Positions 24,590-33,590 of a stretch of DNA of 64,000 bases are shown in pieces. The translations under genes were made by a program, and so were the position numbers. A model generated the notes under the pieces. It made no database searches. It was given only the letters and a program-made list of their open reading frames with translations, and was not told the DNA's origin. This DNA is from Bacillota bacterium. Lineage in GTDB: Bacteria > Bacillota > Sulfobacillia > JAJYWN01. Each line of letters starts with the position of its first letter. Positions within the stretch are counted from its first letter, which is position 1. Where the stretch lies: positions 1 to 64,000 of the forward strand of contig JAJYWN010000051.1 in the NCBI GenBank assembly GCA_021791495.1. The letters run 5' to 3'.

Positions 24590-26556
24590 GTCGGCAGCGC
24601 GGCCCGGCGCCAGCGTTGCCCTTGTTGTTGGATGGCTTTAGCCAGCCCCAGGGTGGCTTTGAGGTCCCAGGCCTGTGTCCGGAGGACGCGGCGGTAGAGA
24701 GTGGCGGCCCGCCCCAGATTCCCGCGGCCCAACTCGATTTCCGCCAGGAGTCCCATGCCCTCCATACTTGACGGGCCGGTCGGGCCCTCCTGTCCCGCCG
24801 GACAGGCCACGACGCCTCCTTCGAGCAGCTTCGCCGCCAAGTCCAGGTCCCCGTGGCGGGCCAGCATGCGCGCCACTCGAGTCGCCTCAGCGGTGTCGGC
24901 CCCCCGGGGTCCCAACAAGGACAAGGCCAGCAGGGCTTTCTCGGGATCACCCAGTTCCGCCAGTCTCTCGGCCAAGTTCACGGCGGCTTCGCGGGCCGCC
25001 GCCGGGAGGCGGCCGGCCGTTCTTTCCGCGGCGGGAGACAGCAATGACCGGGTGAAAACCCGGTACACCGCAAGCTGTGGGTCACGGGTGACCTTGCCGG
25101 TGACCGACCGGTCCCTAGCCGTCAACCGTGTCAGGAGAGCCTGGGCGAGGTCCGGCCGGTCCTCCAGCCACGCGCAGAGACACAGGTTCAATTGAGCCTG
25201 GCGGTAGACTCCCGCCGCCCCGGGTGGGATCTTAGACAGCCACTGCCTCGCTAGGGATGTGTCCCCCACCCCTAACCAGCACAGGGCAGTCAGGAGGGCC
25301 TCGTGAGCTTGGGCGGGGGATTGGCTTTCAGCGGCCCCTAAGAGTGTGAGGGCATCCCGGTACAGCCCGTTGGACATCAATGCTTCGGCCAACCGGACTG
25401 TGGACCCGCCCGTCGCGTCGACCAGGTCCAGCAGCGCCTGCCGCACCCGGCCGCTCCCCTTCCAGGCTTCCAACGCCCCGACTAGGAAATCAAGCGCCGG
25501 CATGAAGCGTGGGTTCGCTTTTAGGGCGATCAGATACGCCTGGACCGCTGCCTCGTAACAGCCCATCGCCTGCATAGCGTGGCCCAGGCCGAAGGCGGCC
25601 TTGAAGCTCCCCACTCCCAGGTCGCTGGGGTAATGAAACGGAGCCTCACCCATAGCTAGGCAGCGCCGGAAGCCTTCGGCCGCGCCTCTCAGGTCGCCCA
25701 GTTGCTGGAGGAGCCCCGCTCGGAGAAAGTGCAGGTCCGTGTAGTCAGGGTAGGTCCCTAACCCCTGGTCGGCCTCCTCCAAAGCTTCGGAGGCCCGGTC
25801 CAGGAGAGTCAGGCAGAGCACCGTCTTCTTGGCCAGCTCGGGGACCCACCCTCCCCGGCCCCCACGGACCAGCCGCGCGGCCTGCCGGTAACTGTCCAAG
25901 GCCTTGGCATAAGCCCCGGCGCGTATATGCTCGGTTCCCAGATGGAAGTGGGCCGAAGGGTCGTCAGGATGCCGCTTTACCACGTTCCGGCAGATGACCA
26001 GATTCCTCCGGATTTTCTTGCGCCCGCGGACTTCCGGAGTAAGGTACCCGTAATGGAGGACCTGGACGTCCTCACGGGCCAGACGTGCACCGGGCGCGAT
26101 GGTCAGGTACTCGTGGATGGCCCCGACGTAGCGGCGCCCGGGGCGGTTTCGGAAAAGGCGCAGGTGAGGGCAGACGACGACGTCCTCGCCGGGCTGGTCG
26201 CCGACGTAGCTCACAGTCTGAAAAAAGAAACCCTCGACGGCTTCGTCGGCGCTGCCAGCCAGTCCGCGCACCCGTGACCGGTCCCTGGCGGCTATCTCGT
26301 CATCGGCGTCGAGCACCAGGATCCAACGCCCGGCCGCCCGCTCCAACCCGAAGTTCCGGGCGGCGGCGAAGTCGTCGGCCCAGGCCATGGAGTAGATGGT
26401 GGCCCCGTAGGCGCGGCACACTTCCACCGTCCGGTCGGTGGAACCGGTATCGACGACGATAATCTCGTCCGCCAGTCCTTTGGCGCTTTCAAGGCAACGG
26501 CCGATGTTGGCCTCCTCGTTCCTCGCGATCAGGCAAAGGCTAATGAGCGCTGTCAT
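24586..26556 (-). CDS. GT2 glycosyltransferase with long TPR region
   Basis: A 656-residue protein. The GT2 domain is residues 1-~230 (ISLCLIARNEEANIGRCLES, IIVVDTGSTDRTVEVCRAYG, YSMAWADDFAAARNFG, the DxD in WILVLDADDEIAARD). Over 400 residues of helical TPR-like repeats follow (for example AHFHLGTEHIRAGAYAKALDSYRQAARL). ATG 26556 overlaps the upstream gene by 17 bp and has GGAG upstream. The longest of the three paralogues; its TPR arm could hold a protein or peptide acceptor, by analogy with SunS. Confidence 0.88.
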   Translation of the reverse strand: MTALISLCLIARNEEANIGRCLESAKGLADEIIVVDTGSTDRTVEVCRAYGATIYSMAWADDFAAARNFGLERAAGRWILVLDADDEIAARDRSRVRGLAGSADEAVEGFFFQTVSYVGDQPGEDVVVCPHLRLFRNRPGRRYVGAIHEYLTIAPGARLAREDVQVLHYGYLTPEVRGRKKIRRNLVICRNVVKRHPDDPSAHFHLGTEHIRAGAYAKALDSYRQAARLVRGGRGGWVPELAKKTVLCLTLLDRASEALEEADQGLGTYPDYTDLHFLRAGLLQQLGDLRGAAEGFRRCLAMGEAPFHYPSDLGVGSFKAAFGLGHAMQAMGCYEAAVQAYLIALKANPRFMPALDFLVGALEAWKGSGRVRQALLDLVDATGGSTVRLAEALMSNGLYRDALTLLGAAESQSPAQAHEALLTALCWLGVGDTSLARQWLSKIPPGAAGVYRQAQLNLCLCAWLEDRPDLAQALLTRLTARDRSVTGKVTRDPQLAVYRVFTRSLLSPAAERTAGRLPAAAREAAVNLAERLAELGDPEKALLALSLLGPRGADTAEATRVARMLARHGDLDLAAKLLEGGVVACPAGQEGPTGPSSMEGMGLLAEIELGRGNLGRAATLYRRVLRTQAWDLKATLGLAKAIQQQGQRWRRAALPT

Positions 26557-28216
26557 AGCTACTCCCAGTCCGCGGCGGCGCGGCAGGACCCGCCTCCAAG
26601 CGCCCGGCCTGGTCCGCTCCGATGTCGACCAATGCTTTTCGGAGGAGTTCGGACTCGGGAAAGCGCTTCAACCCCTCGCGCAAGACGATGGCCGCTTCCT
26701 CGAAGAACATCGCCGCCAGGGACAGGAAAGTGGCCTGATCCGCCCCGATCCGGTCGAGGACCGCCCGGGCCTCGGAGAGGCGATCTTCCGACCAGTAGCT
26801 AAAACAGAGCCCCAAGGCGCTCTGGCGGTAGTAGGGACTGTCTTCGGGGACTTGCAGAAACTCCTCGGCGGCTAGGTTGTAGCGGCCCGTTCTCAGCAGG
26901 CAGATGCCGCGGAGGTAACGAACTTGGGCGGTGGGCGGGGCGATCTGAACGGCCCGGTTCAAGTACTCCAGAGCGACGGCGTGCCCGGCGGCCACGCAGA
27001 AGATGTCGGCCAGTGTCACTAGCGGACCTTGACGGTCGAGATCGAAGTACCGTTCGAGGTAAGCCCGGACTGCCGCCGGCCCTTCCCTGGGAAGGACCAG
27101 GGCGGTCAGGCGGTAAAGGGGCTGCAACCAGCCGGCGCTGCTCTCGAAGGCCACTTGGTACGCGCGTGCCGCCTGCGCCACCCGCCCCATGTCTTCGTAG
27201 CACTGACCCAAGGCGTAGTGCGCGCGGTGTCCGGCCAGTCCTTCTTCGGCCGCGGCATAGGGCGGAACCGGTGGCGGGCCCATCGCCAGGCATTGATAGA
27301 AGGAACCCAGAGCCTGCCGGTAACGGCGGGCCGAATGGTGGGCCACGCCCTCCAGGTAAACCAGGTCCGTGTACTCCGGGTATACCCTCAAGCCTTCATC
27401 GATTCGGACCACAGCTTCGTCCCAGCGGCCCAACTTCATGAGGCTGATAACGGTGGTCTTGACCAGCTTGCTGCCCCACATGGCGCCGGCGGCCATGTAC
27501 TTGGCTGCTTTCTCCAAGCACTCGAGAGCTTCCTGGTGTCGGTTCAGCCGGTGATACTCGACGCCAAGGTTGAACAGGATGAAACCGTTTTCGGGGTTCG
27601 CTTCGACCTGAAGCCTGGCCAGATCCAGGTTGCGCTGGCTCTTACTCCTCGCCTTAGGCAAGTCGGAGAGATACCCGAAGTGGTTGATGCGCAGCGGCGC
27701 AGGGGTGAGGACGGTCCCGGACGCCGACCCTGACCGTGCTTTCAGGATATTCTCCCCGACCTGCTCGTGCAGGGCCCCGGAAAAGCGGTATTCCCAGCGG
27801 TTCCGGAAAAGGCGGACGGCGGCGGAGAGTTCCACTTCGGGCTGGGAGGACATCCCGGTGTAGTTTCGGATTTGGACCAGATGCCCTTCGGCCTCACTCT
27901 TCGCCAGGAACGCCTTGATCCCCGGTCGGTCCTCGACCACCAGTTCCTCGTCGGCGTCTAGGACCAGAATCCAGTCACTGGTAGCTCTCTCCAGAGAGGC
28001 GTTGCGGGCCGCGGAAAAGTCACCGTTCCAAGGGAAGAAGCTAACGAAAGCGCCATGTCTCTCCGCGATCTCCACCGTGCGGTCGGAAGATCCTGTATCC
28101 ACCACGATGATCTCGTCCACAACCCCGCTTGTGCTGGCGAGACACTTCTCCAGGAAGTCCTCCTCGTTTCGGGTGATCATGCACAGAGTCAGCCGGTTGG
28201 GGGCCGCTTCCACCAC
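26540..28216 (-). CDS. GT2 glycosyltransferase with TPR region
   Basis: A roughly 558-residue protein beginning at GTG 28216, just after GGAGGTG. GT2 domain: RLTLCMITRNEEDFLEKCLAST, IIVVDTGSSDRTVEIAERHG, VSFFPWNGDFSAARNAS, the DxD in WILVLDADEELVVED. The C-terminal half is TPR-like (NGFILFNLGVEYHRLNRHQEALECLEKAAKY). It is the first gene of the three-gene GT2-TPR operon and diverges from the sequon-repeat gene, whose start lies 150 bp away. Confidence 0.88.
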   Translation of the reverse strand: MVEAAPNRLTLCMITRNEEDFLEKCLASTSGVVDEIIVVDTGSSDRTVEIAERHGAFVSFFPWNGDFSAARNASLERATSDWILVLDADEELVVEDRPGIKAFLAKSEAEGHLVQIRNYTGMSSQPEVELSAAVRLFRNRWEYRFSGALHEQVGENILKARSGSASGTVLTPAPLRINHFGYLSDLPKARSKSQRNLDLARLQVEANPENGFILFNLGVEYHRLNRHQEALECLEKAAKYMAAGAMWGSKLVKTTVISLMKLGRWDEAVVRIDEGLRVYPEYTDLVYLEGVAHHSARRYRQALGSFYQCLAMGPPPVPPYAAAEEGLAGHRAHYALGQCYEDMGRVAQAARAYQVAFESSAGWLQPLYRLTALVLPREGPAAVRAYLERYFDLDRQGPLVTLADIFCVAAGHAVALEYLNRAVQIAPPTAQVRYLRGICLLRTGRYNLAAEEFLQVPEDSPYYRQSALGLCFSYWSEDRLSEARAVLDRIGADQATFLSLAAMFFEEAAIVLREGLKRFPESELLRKALVDIGADQAGRLEAGPAAPPRTGSSYDSAH

Positions 28217-28366
28217 GGGACACCTCCAGAACAACCTTCGGTTCCAGGGTATGCCTCATGGTCATCGCCGGTTCGAAGGGGGACATCCGCCCAATGTTCA
28301 TGTGTTATGGTAACTTCTGTGTAGGGCGTTCATATTTGTGGACGGAGGAAGAAAGGAGGGATGACA

Positions 28367-29296
28367 ATGCCAAACTTCAAGGTGTTCAGTGAGTCGCCTT
28401 CGCAATTATTGGCTCAAGTGTCCAACACGACGGCGGCCAGCCTGGTCACCCAAGTCACAAACCTCACGGCGGCCAGTCTGGTTACGCAGATGAGCAACTT
28501 GACCCCTGCCAGCCTGCTGGCCCAGGTCTCTAACGAAACCGCGGCGAGCCTACTGTCCCAGGTCTCCAACAGCACGGCAGCCAGCCTACTCTCGCAAGTC
28601 TCCAATAGCACGGCGGCCAGCTTGCTGTCGCAGGTATCGAACAGCACGGCCGCTAGCCTGCTGTCGCAGGTATCCAACAGCACGGCCGCCAGCTTACTCT
28701 CCCAGGTATCCAACAGCACGGCGGCCAGTTTGCTGTCGCAGGTATCGAACAGTACCGCCGCCAGCTTGCTCTCCCAAGTGTCCAACAGCACGGCGGCGAG
28801 CTTGCTGTCCCAGGTCTCCAACAGTACCGCCGCCAGCTTGCTCTCCCAAGTGTCCAACAGCACGGCGGCGAGCTTGCTGTCCCAGGTCTCCAACAGTACG
28901 GCCGCCAGCTTGCTGTCGCAGGTGTCCAACACCACCGCGGCCAGCCTGGTAATGCAGTTGGGCGGACGGGCCACGACGGACACGGAGACGGATGTGGCCG
29001 ACTCTGGAAGCACGACTTACAAGGATACCACCGCGCGCAACGTACTCCAGTTGAGCCAACTGACCTTTACGGTCATCAACGCTGGCACTTCCAACACCGC
29101 TCAGGCCCGTATCATGTTGAGCGCGGACGACACCACCTACACCATCGACCCGACCGTTACGGCGCAAAGCATCACCCCAGGCACACAGTACTTCTTCGTT
29201 CCCGGCCGTTTCACCAAGTATGCCAAGATTCAGTACGCGTCTCTTACCACCGACCTGACGACGTCGTTAAGTATCTACTTCCAGGCCAGCAACTAG
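28367..29296 (+). CDS. 12-residue-repeat protein with an N-x-T sequon in every repeat; DUF6385-like C-terminus
   Basis: A 309-residue protein starting at ATG 28367, seven bases after AAAGGAGGG. Residues ~14-200 are 15 tandem units of 12 residues with consensus SLLSQVSNSTAA. Every unit keeps N-x-T while x varies (T, L, L, E, then S, last T). The C-terminal ~110 residues (from LGGRATTDTETD) are a beta-rich domain resembling DUF6385 (LQLSQLTFTVINAGTSNTAQARIMLSADD). No signal peptide, membrane segment or cysteine is present. Silent differences between units with constant protein sequence point to selection on the protein. Its position beside four glycosyltransferase genes suggests a glycosylated or structural repeat; this is unproven. 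Confidence 0.82.
   Translation: MPNFKVFSESPSQLLAQVSNTTAASLVTQVTNLTAASLVTQMSNLTPASLLAQVSNETAASLLSQVSNSTAASLLSQVSNSTAASLLSQVSNSTAASLLSQVSNSTAASLLSQVSNSTAASLLSQVSNSTAASLLSQVSNSTAASLLSQVSNSTAASLLSQVSNSTAASLLSQVSNSTAASLLSQVSNTTAASLVMQLGGRATTDTETDVADSGSTTYKDTTARNVLQLSQLTFTVINAGTSNTAQARIMLSADDTTYTIDPTVTAQSITPGTQYFFVPGRFTKYAKIQYASLTTDLTTSLSIYFQASN
28409..28956 (+). repeat. 36-bp tandem repeat array within the sequon-repeat gene
   Basis: About 15 units of 36 bp. Most units differ at synonymous positions, but 28748-28819 and 28820-28891 are an exact 72-bp tandem duplication, showing that the array still changes copy number by two-unit steps. Confidence 0.85.
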
Positions 29297-29349
29297 GGCG
29301 CGGCTTCCTCAAGGTGAGAATCATGACCGATGTGGCTCGCACCGACTTC

Positions 29350-29382
29350 CCCGCCACTCCTATAGTGGCGGGACCTCTTTTT
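29350..29382 (+). terminator. intrinsic terminator after the sequon-repeat gene
   Basis: Stem CCCGCCACT (29350-29358)/AGTGGCGGG (29364-29372), loop cctat, followed by acctc and TTTTT (29378-29382). A textbook rho-independent terminator 54 bp after the stop. Confidence 0.88.
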
Positions 29383-29448
29383 CAGGCATACATTTGGATG
29401 TGTCCGAGGGCCCATCGGGGCCGAAGCGACGAAAGGTGAGGAGCAACC

Positions 29449-30069
29449 ATGGGCCAGCCGTTTGCAGATAACCCGATGTTGTACCCACCCACTCTGGGGG
29501 CCAAGTTGAAGGCTTTGGTCGACGGCCATGCCAGCCTGCTGGACCTGGGTTGTGGTACGGGGAAGTGGGCGGAGATATTCGACTGCCCCGTTAAGGTGGG
29601 CGTGGACATCCACCGGCCCCACTTGGAAGCCCGGCATCCGGCGGCGCACCTCATCCCCCTCTGCCTGGATCTACGCCGGATCGGCGAGGTCTTCTTGCCC
29701 CGCACTTTCGCGGCGGTCCTTTTGATGGACATCGTAGAGCATTTGGCGAAGCCGGACGGGATAGCACTTCTGGCGCAAGCGAGCCTCATCGCCACCCACC
29801 GCGTGGTCTTGTTCACTCCACGCGGTTTTTTCCCTCAAGGAGCGGTGGACCTCACGGGCCGAGGTGGCGCCCAATACCAGGAGCATCTGTCCGGCTGGGA
29901 ACCTGACGACCTCCTTGGACTGGGCTTTAATGTCCTCATCCTCCAAGGTTTCCACGGCCCGGAAGACCCGGCTTTCTTGGCGGCTTTCGGCGGTCCGGAA
30001 GCTTCCCGCGTCGATGCCTTGCTGGCATGGAAGGACGTTTGGGCGGACTGGGTGCAGGGTAGGACGTAG
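29449..30069 (+). CDS. class I SAM-dependent methyltransferase
   Basis: A 206-residue methyltransferase with a compact motif I (HASLLDLGCGTGKWAEIFD), an acidic loop VGVDIHRPHLEARH and the motif IV-like FAAVLLMDIVEHLAKPDG. ATG 29449 has GTGAGGAG upstream. It follows the terminator of the sequon-repeat gene and so has its own transcript. In this locus it probably methylates a sugar or glycolipid intermediate; the acceptor is unknown. It converges with the TPR gene 6 bp away. Confidence 0.85.
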   Translation: MGQPFADNPMLYPPTLGAKLKALVDGHASLLDLGCGTGKWAEIFDCPVKVGVDIHRPHLEARHPAAHLIPLCLDLRRIGEVFLPRTFAAVLLMDIVEHLAKPDGIALLAQASLIATHRVVLFTPRGFFPQGAVDLTGRGGAQYQEHLSGWEPDDLLGLGFNVLILQGFHGPEDPAFLAAFGGPEASRVDALLAWKDVWADWVQGRT

Positions 30070-30074
30070 TGCCC

Positions 30075-31409
30075 TCAGGCGTGTTTCAGAAGCTCGCCCA
30101 CGACCTCGGCGCCCTTCGTGTCCCCCGCCTTGCGCGCCTGGTCCTGGGTCCTATTCAGCACCTCGCGGCTGACCAACTGCCTGACCAGGGGAGCCAGCGG
30201 ACCGGGGAAGCCGGGTAGCAATTCGGCGCCTTTCTTCCAGGACGCGACGGCCGGCGCGGGCTCACCGCTCCGGGCCTGTATAATCCCCAGATCCAGAAAT
30301 GCCCTAGGATACTTGGCGTTCAGTTGCAAGGCCCGGTCCACCTCGGCGCGGGCCCCGTTGAGGTCGTTCTGGCGGATCTTGATCTCGGCGATATTCACAG
30401 GGACATCGGGGTTGTCTTTCTCCAATTCGCCAAGCTTCTCCCACCACTGGATGGAGCCGGCCTGGTCACCTTTCCTCAGGCGCGAGACGGCCATGTTGAT
30501 GTAGGCCTTGCTATAGCCGGGGGCTATCTCGATGGTTTGTTGCCACTGCCTTTCCGCCCCCTCCAAGTCACCGCGCTGGGCCTGCGCCAAGCCCAGGTTG
30601 TAGAGGGCGTCGGGGAACTTGGGGTCCAGCTCCAAGGCCTTCTCCCAGCAGGATTCGGCGTCCTTCATATTCCCCGCCACCGCGTGGGCCTCACCTAGGG
30701 TGCTGATGATGCGTGGGTCCTTGGGGTCCAGTTCCGTGGCTTTCTTAAAGGCTTCAGTAGCTTTCGGCAGCTGGCCCTGACGGAAAAAGGCCAAGCCGAT
30801 ATTGAAATACGGCAGGGGCAGGTTAGCATCCAATTGCAGAGCTTGGCGGCTTTCGAAGACCGATTGTTCCAGATCACCTTGGTCCAAGAACGCTCCACCG
30901 AGGAGCTGGTGCACGCGGGCGTCGTCGGGGTTGATGGAGGCCGCCTTGGTCCAGACCTTGATGGCCTCTTCCAGCTGCCCGATCATCAGGTGGACCTCGC
31001 CCAGGTGCATCAACGCCAGGGGATGCTTGTTCTCTGGGTCATATTCCACGGCTTTCTTGAACTCGTGGATGGCGCCGTCCCACATACCGCGGGCGGTGTA
31101 GATCTTCCCCAGGTTGAAGTGGGCGTGGGCGTGGCGAGGGTTGAGTTTGATGACTTCCTTGAAATGACCCTGCGCTTCGTCGAGCTTGTCTTGTTCGGCG
31201 AAGGTCACGCCGATGAGGTAATGGGCGCTGATGTTCCGGGGGTCCAGACGCAGCGTCTCCTCAAACTCGGCGAGGGCCTCGTTGAACATGTTCTTCCCCA
31301 TGTAGGCGACGGCCAAGTCGTGATGGTACATCCAGTTCTTCGGGTTCTTCTTAATCTCGAGCTTGCATTTCTCGATGATCTCGTCGAGCTTCTCGCCGGG
31401 TATGTTCAT
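30075..31409 (-). CDS. TPR repeat protein
   Basis: A 444-residue protein made almost wholly of tetratricopeptide repeats (about 11 units such as AHAHFNLGKIYTARGMWDGAIHEFKKAVEYDP), starting at ATG 31409 (MNIPGEKLDEIIEKCK) with GGGGAGGG upstream. The open frame reaches 31607, but that extension is low-complexity and has no SD. No signal peptide or enzymatic domain. A cytoplasmic scaffold, perhaps for the adjacent glycosylation enzymes; the partner is unknown. Confidence 0.85.
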   Translation of the reverse strand: MNIPGEKLDEIIEKCKLEIKKNPKNWMYHHDLAVAYMGKNMFNEALAEFEETLRLDPRNISAHYLIGVTFAEQDKLDEAQGHFKEVIKLNPRHAHAHFNLGKIYTARGMWDGAIHEFKKAVEYDPENKHPLALMHLGEVHLMIGQLEEAIKVWTKAASINPDDARVHQLLGGAFLDQGDLEQSVFESRQALQLDANLPLPYFNIGLAFFRQGQLPKATEAFKKATELDPKDPRIISTLGEAHAVAGNMKDAESCWEKALELDPKFPDALYNLGLAQAQRGDLEGAERQWQQTIEIAPGYSKAYINMAVSRLRKGDQAGSIQWWEKLGELEKDNPDVPVNIAEIKIRQNDLNGARAEVDRALQLNAKYPRAFLDLGIIQARSGEPAPAVASWKKGAELLPGFPGPLAPLVRQLVSREVLNRTQDQARKAGDTKGAEVVGELLKHA

Positions 31410-31667
31410 GCTGTCGCCCTCCCCGTTCTCGTACGCCCGGGCATGCGGGGTGTTCCAGCTGCCGCTACACCCGTTGGGCCTGTTTCCATCTTCGCCCAAG
31501 GTCGGGGGCTCCCCTTCTGCCTTGGAATCCACAGGAGCTAGTATTGCCTCACCAAGGTCGACGGTCTGCGCCTGCCCGTCCCGACGCGGACCGTTGGGTT
31601 GGTACATTATGTTAACACACCATCATTCCGGTGAATAGGGTGGCATGGCGGAATCAACCCCTGAGAG

Positions 31668-32045
31668 GTGTGTCTGACCTTGCCAAACACCAAAGCCTGG
31701 CTACCGAACGGCGCAGAAGACGAAAACGGCCAAGACGGGTTGGGCGTCAGCCAACGGGTGGCCGTTCTCGAGGAGAGAGTGGGCAACGTTGCGCGCGAGT
31801 TGGCCGAGATCCGCAAGCTCTTTGCCATGATGATGGAACGCATCGACACCGGCATGTCCAGGGTCGAGGAGAAACTGGACCAGCGGCTGCAGCAGGCAAA
31901 GGACGACACCAAAGCTCTGGACACCCAATTGCAGGAGGTCCGGGACCAGGCCCTGCGCAAGCCCTCTTGGTTCACCGCCTGGGTCCTCACTGCTCTGGTG
32001 GGTATGGTCACGGCCTTGCTGGTGTTGGTCGCCCAAGGGAAGTGA
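31668..32045 (+). CDS. coiled-coil protein with C-terminal membrane anchor
   Basis: A 125-residue protein. The GTG at 31668 (or TTG 31677) follows GAGAGG. Residues ~28-92 form a heptad-rich coiled coil (VSQRVAVLEERVGNVARELAEIRK, then RVEEKLDQRLQQAKDD) and residues ~100-122 a membrane helix (FTAWVLTALVGMVTALLVLV) with two residues after it, a tail-anchored layout. Resembles small hemolysin XhlA-like or DUF-type coiled-coil membrane proteins, without firm family assignment. It stands alone between the TPR and argH genes. Confidence 0.6.
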   Translation: MCLTLPNTKAWLPNGAEDENGQDGLGVSQRVAVLEERVGNVARELAEIRKLFAMMMERIDTGMSRVEEKLDQRLQQAKDDTKALDTQLQEVRDQALRKPSWFTAWVLTALVGMVTALLVLVAQGK

Positions 32046-32095
32046 CCGGGCACTCTTCAGGACGGCCCTCAGTTACAGGCCGGCGAGGGTTTCCC

Positions 32096-33484
32096 CTAGC
32101 GAGACCGGGCCGCCAACCGGCGGCGGGCTTCCGCGATTTGCCTTTCCACCTCGGGCGGAGCGGTGCCGCCGGATGAACGGCGCGCTTCGACCATGGCCCG
32201 TGGCTGCAGGCAGGTCAGGGCGCTCTCGTCCGCCAACGGTGAGAACTGGCCGAGCTCGGCTACCGAGAGGTCGGCCAGGTTCTTCCCCTGTTCAATGCAG
32301 TAACGGACGGCCCGGCCGGCCACACCGTGGGCCTCGCGGAAAGGCAGGCCGCGGCGGGCTAGGTAGTCCGCAAGGTCGGTGGCGCCGAGGTATCCTTCGG
32401 TGGCGGCGGCCAGCATCCGCTCGGGGCGGGCCTTGACCGTGGCCAGCGCCCCGGCCATCACTTCCAAGCAGGCAAGGAGGGTGTCGACGGTGTCGAAGAG
32501 TGCCTCCTTGTCCTCCTGGAAATCGCTGTTGTAGGCCAGCGGCATCCCCTTGACCGTGGCGAAGAGGGCAAGCAGGTTCCCGTAGACGCGACCGGCCTTG
32601 CCGCGTACCAGTTCCATGGTGTCGGGGTTCTTCTTCTGCGGCATGATGGAGGATCCGGTGGCGTAGGCGTCGTCCATCTCCACGAAGGCAAATTCCTGAG
32701 TGCTCCAGAGGACCATCTCGCCGGCCAGGCGCGAGAGGTGCGTCATGATGAGGGCGGCGGCGGACATATACTCAAGGACGTAGTCGCGGTCACTGACGGC
32801 GTCCATGCTGTTCTGGTACACCCCGCCGGAAAAGCCCAGCTTAGCGGCGGAGGCGGCTGGGTCGATGGGGAAAGAGGTTCCGGCCAGGGCGGCGGCTCCA
32901 AGGGGTGAAACGTCGGCGCGGCGCCGGCAGTCTTCCAGGCGGGCGGCGTCCCGCTCGAGCATCCAAAAGTAGGCCAGGAGGTGCTGGGAGAGGAGGACGG
33001 GTTGGGCCCGTTGCATGTGGGTGTAGCCCGGGAGGATGACTCCTTGATATTCTTCGGCCCGCGCCAATAGGACTTCCTGGAGGCGGTTGAGGCCGGCCAG
33101 GGCCGCGTCGATCTCCCGCCGCACGTAGAGGTGGGTATCCACGGCCACCTGATCATTGCGGCTGCGCCCGGTATGCAGGCGCCCGCCCGCGGGGCCGATC
33201 AGCTCCACCAGGCGGCGCTCGATGTTCATGTGGATGTCTTCGTCTTCGATGCGGAAGGGGAAGGTGTCGCCCTCCAACTCGGCGGCGACCTGGTCCAGGC
33301 CGTGGGCGATGGCCGCGCCGTCCTCAGGAGTGAGGATGCCCTGCTCCACTAGCATGGCGGCGTGGGCCCGGCTCCCGGCGATGTCCTCCCTCCAGAGGCG
33401 CTGGTCAAAGGGAAGAGAAGCGGTGAACTTTACCGCCTTGGTCCCGCCTGCCGCCGAAAACCTGCCGCCCCAAAGTTTCGTCAC
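32096..33484 (-). CDS. argH: argininosuccinate lyase
   Basis: A roughly 462-residue argininosuccinate lyase, last step of arginine synthesis (argininosuccinate to arginine and fumarate). The N-terminus is (M)TKLWGGRFSA from GTG 33484, preceded by GGGAGGT. It keeps HTGRSRNDQVAVD, the TxMQ-type YTHMQRAQPVLLSQHL and the signature GSSIMPQKKNPD. The open frame upstream to 33664 is non-homologous and rejected. It follows argG on the same strand with one gene of unknown function between them. Confidence 0.95.
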   Translation of the reverse strand: MTKLWGGRFSAAGGTKAVKFTASLPFDQRLWREDIAGSRAHAAMLVEQGILTPEDGAAIAHGLDQVAAELEGDTFPFRIEDEDIHMNIERRLVELIGPAGGRLHTGRSRNDQVAVDTHLYVRREIDAALAGLNRLQEVLLARAEEYQGVILPGYTHMQRAQPVLLSQHLLAYFWMLERDAARLEDCRRRADVSPLGAAALAGTSFPIDPAASAAKLGFSGGVYQNSMDAVSDRDYVLEYMSAAALIMTHLSRLAGEMVLWSTQEFAFVEMDDAYATGSSIMPQKKNPDTMELVRGKAGRVYGNLLALFATVKGMPLAYNSDFQEDKEALFDTVDTLLACLEVMAGALATVKARPERMLAAATEGYLGATDLADYLARRGLPFREAHGVAGRAVRYCIEQGKNLADLSVAELGQFSPLADESALTCLQPRAMVEARRSSGGTAPPEVERQIAEARRRLAARSR

Positions 33485-33590
33485 TGGATTCCAACCTCCC
33501 GTTTCTCCATGCGGCCGGCCATTCGTCTTACGGTCCAGTCGGCCTGCCCCCACCGTTGTGTCCGATTGTAGACGGTTCATCCCAGCCTTT

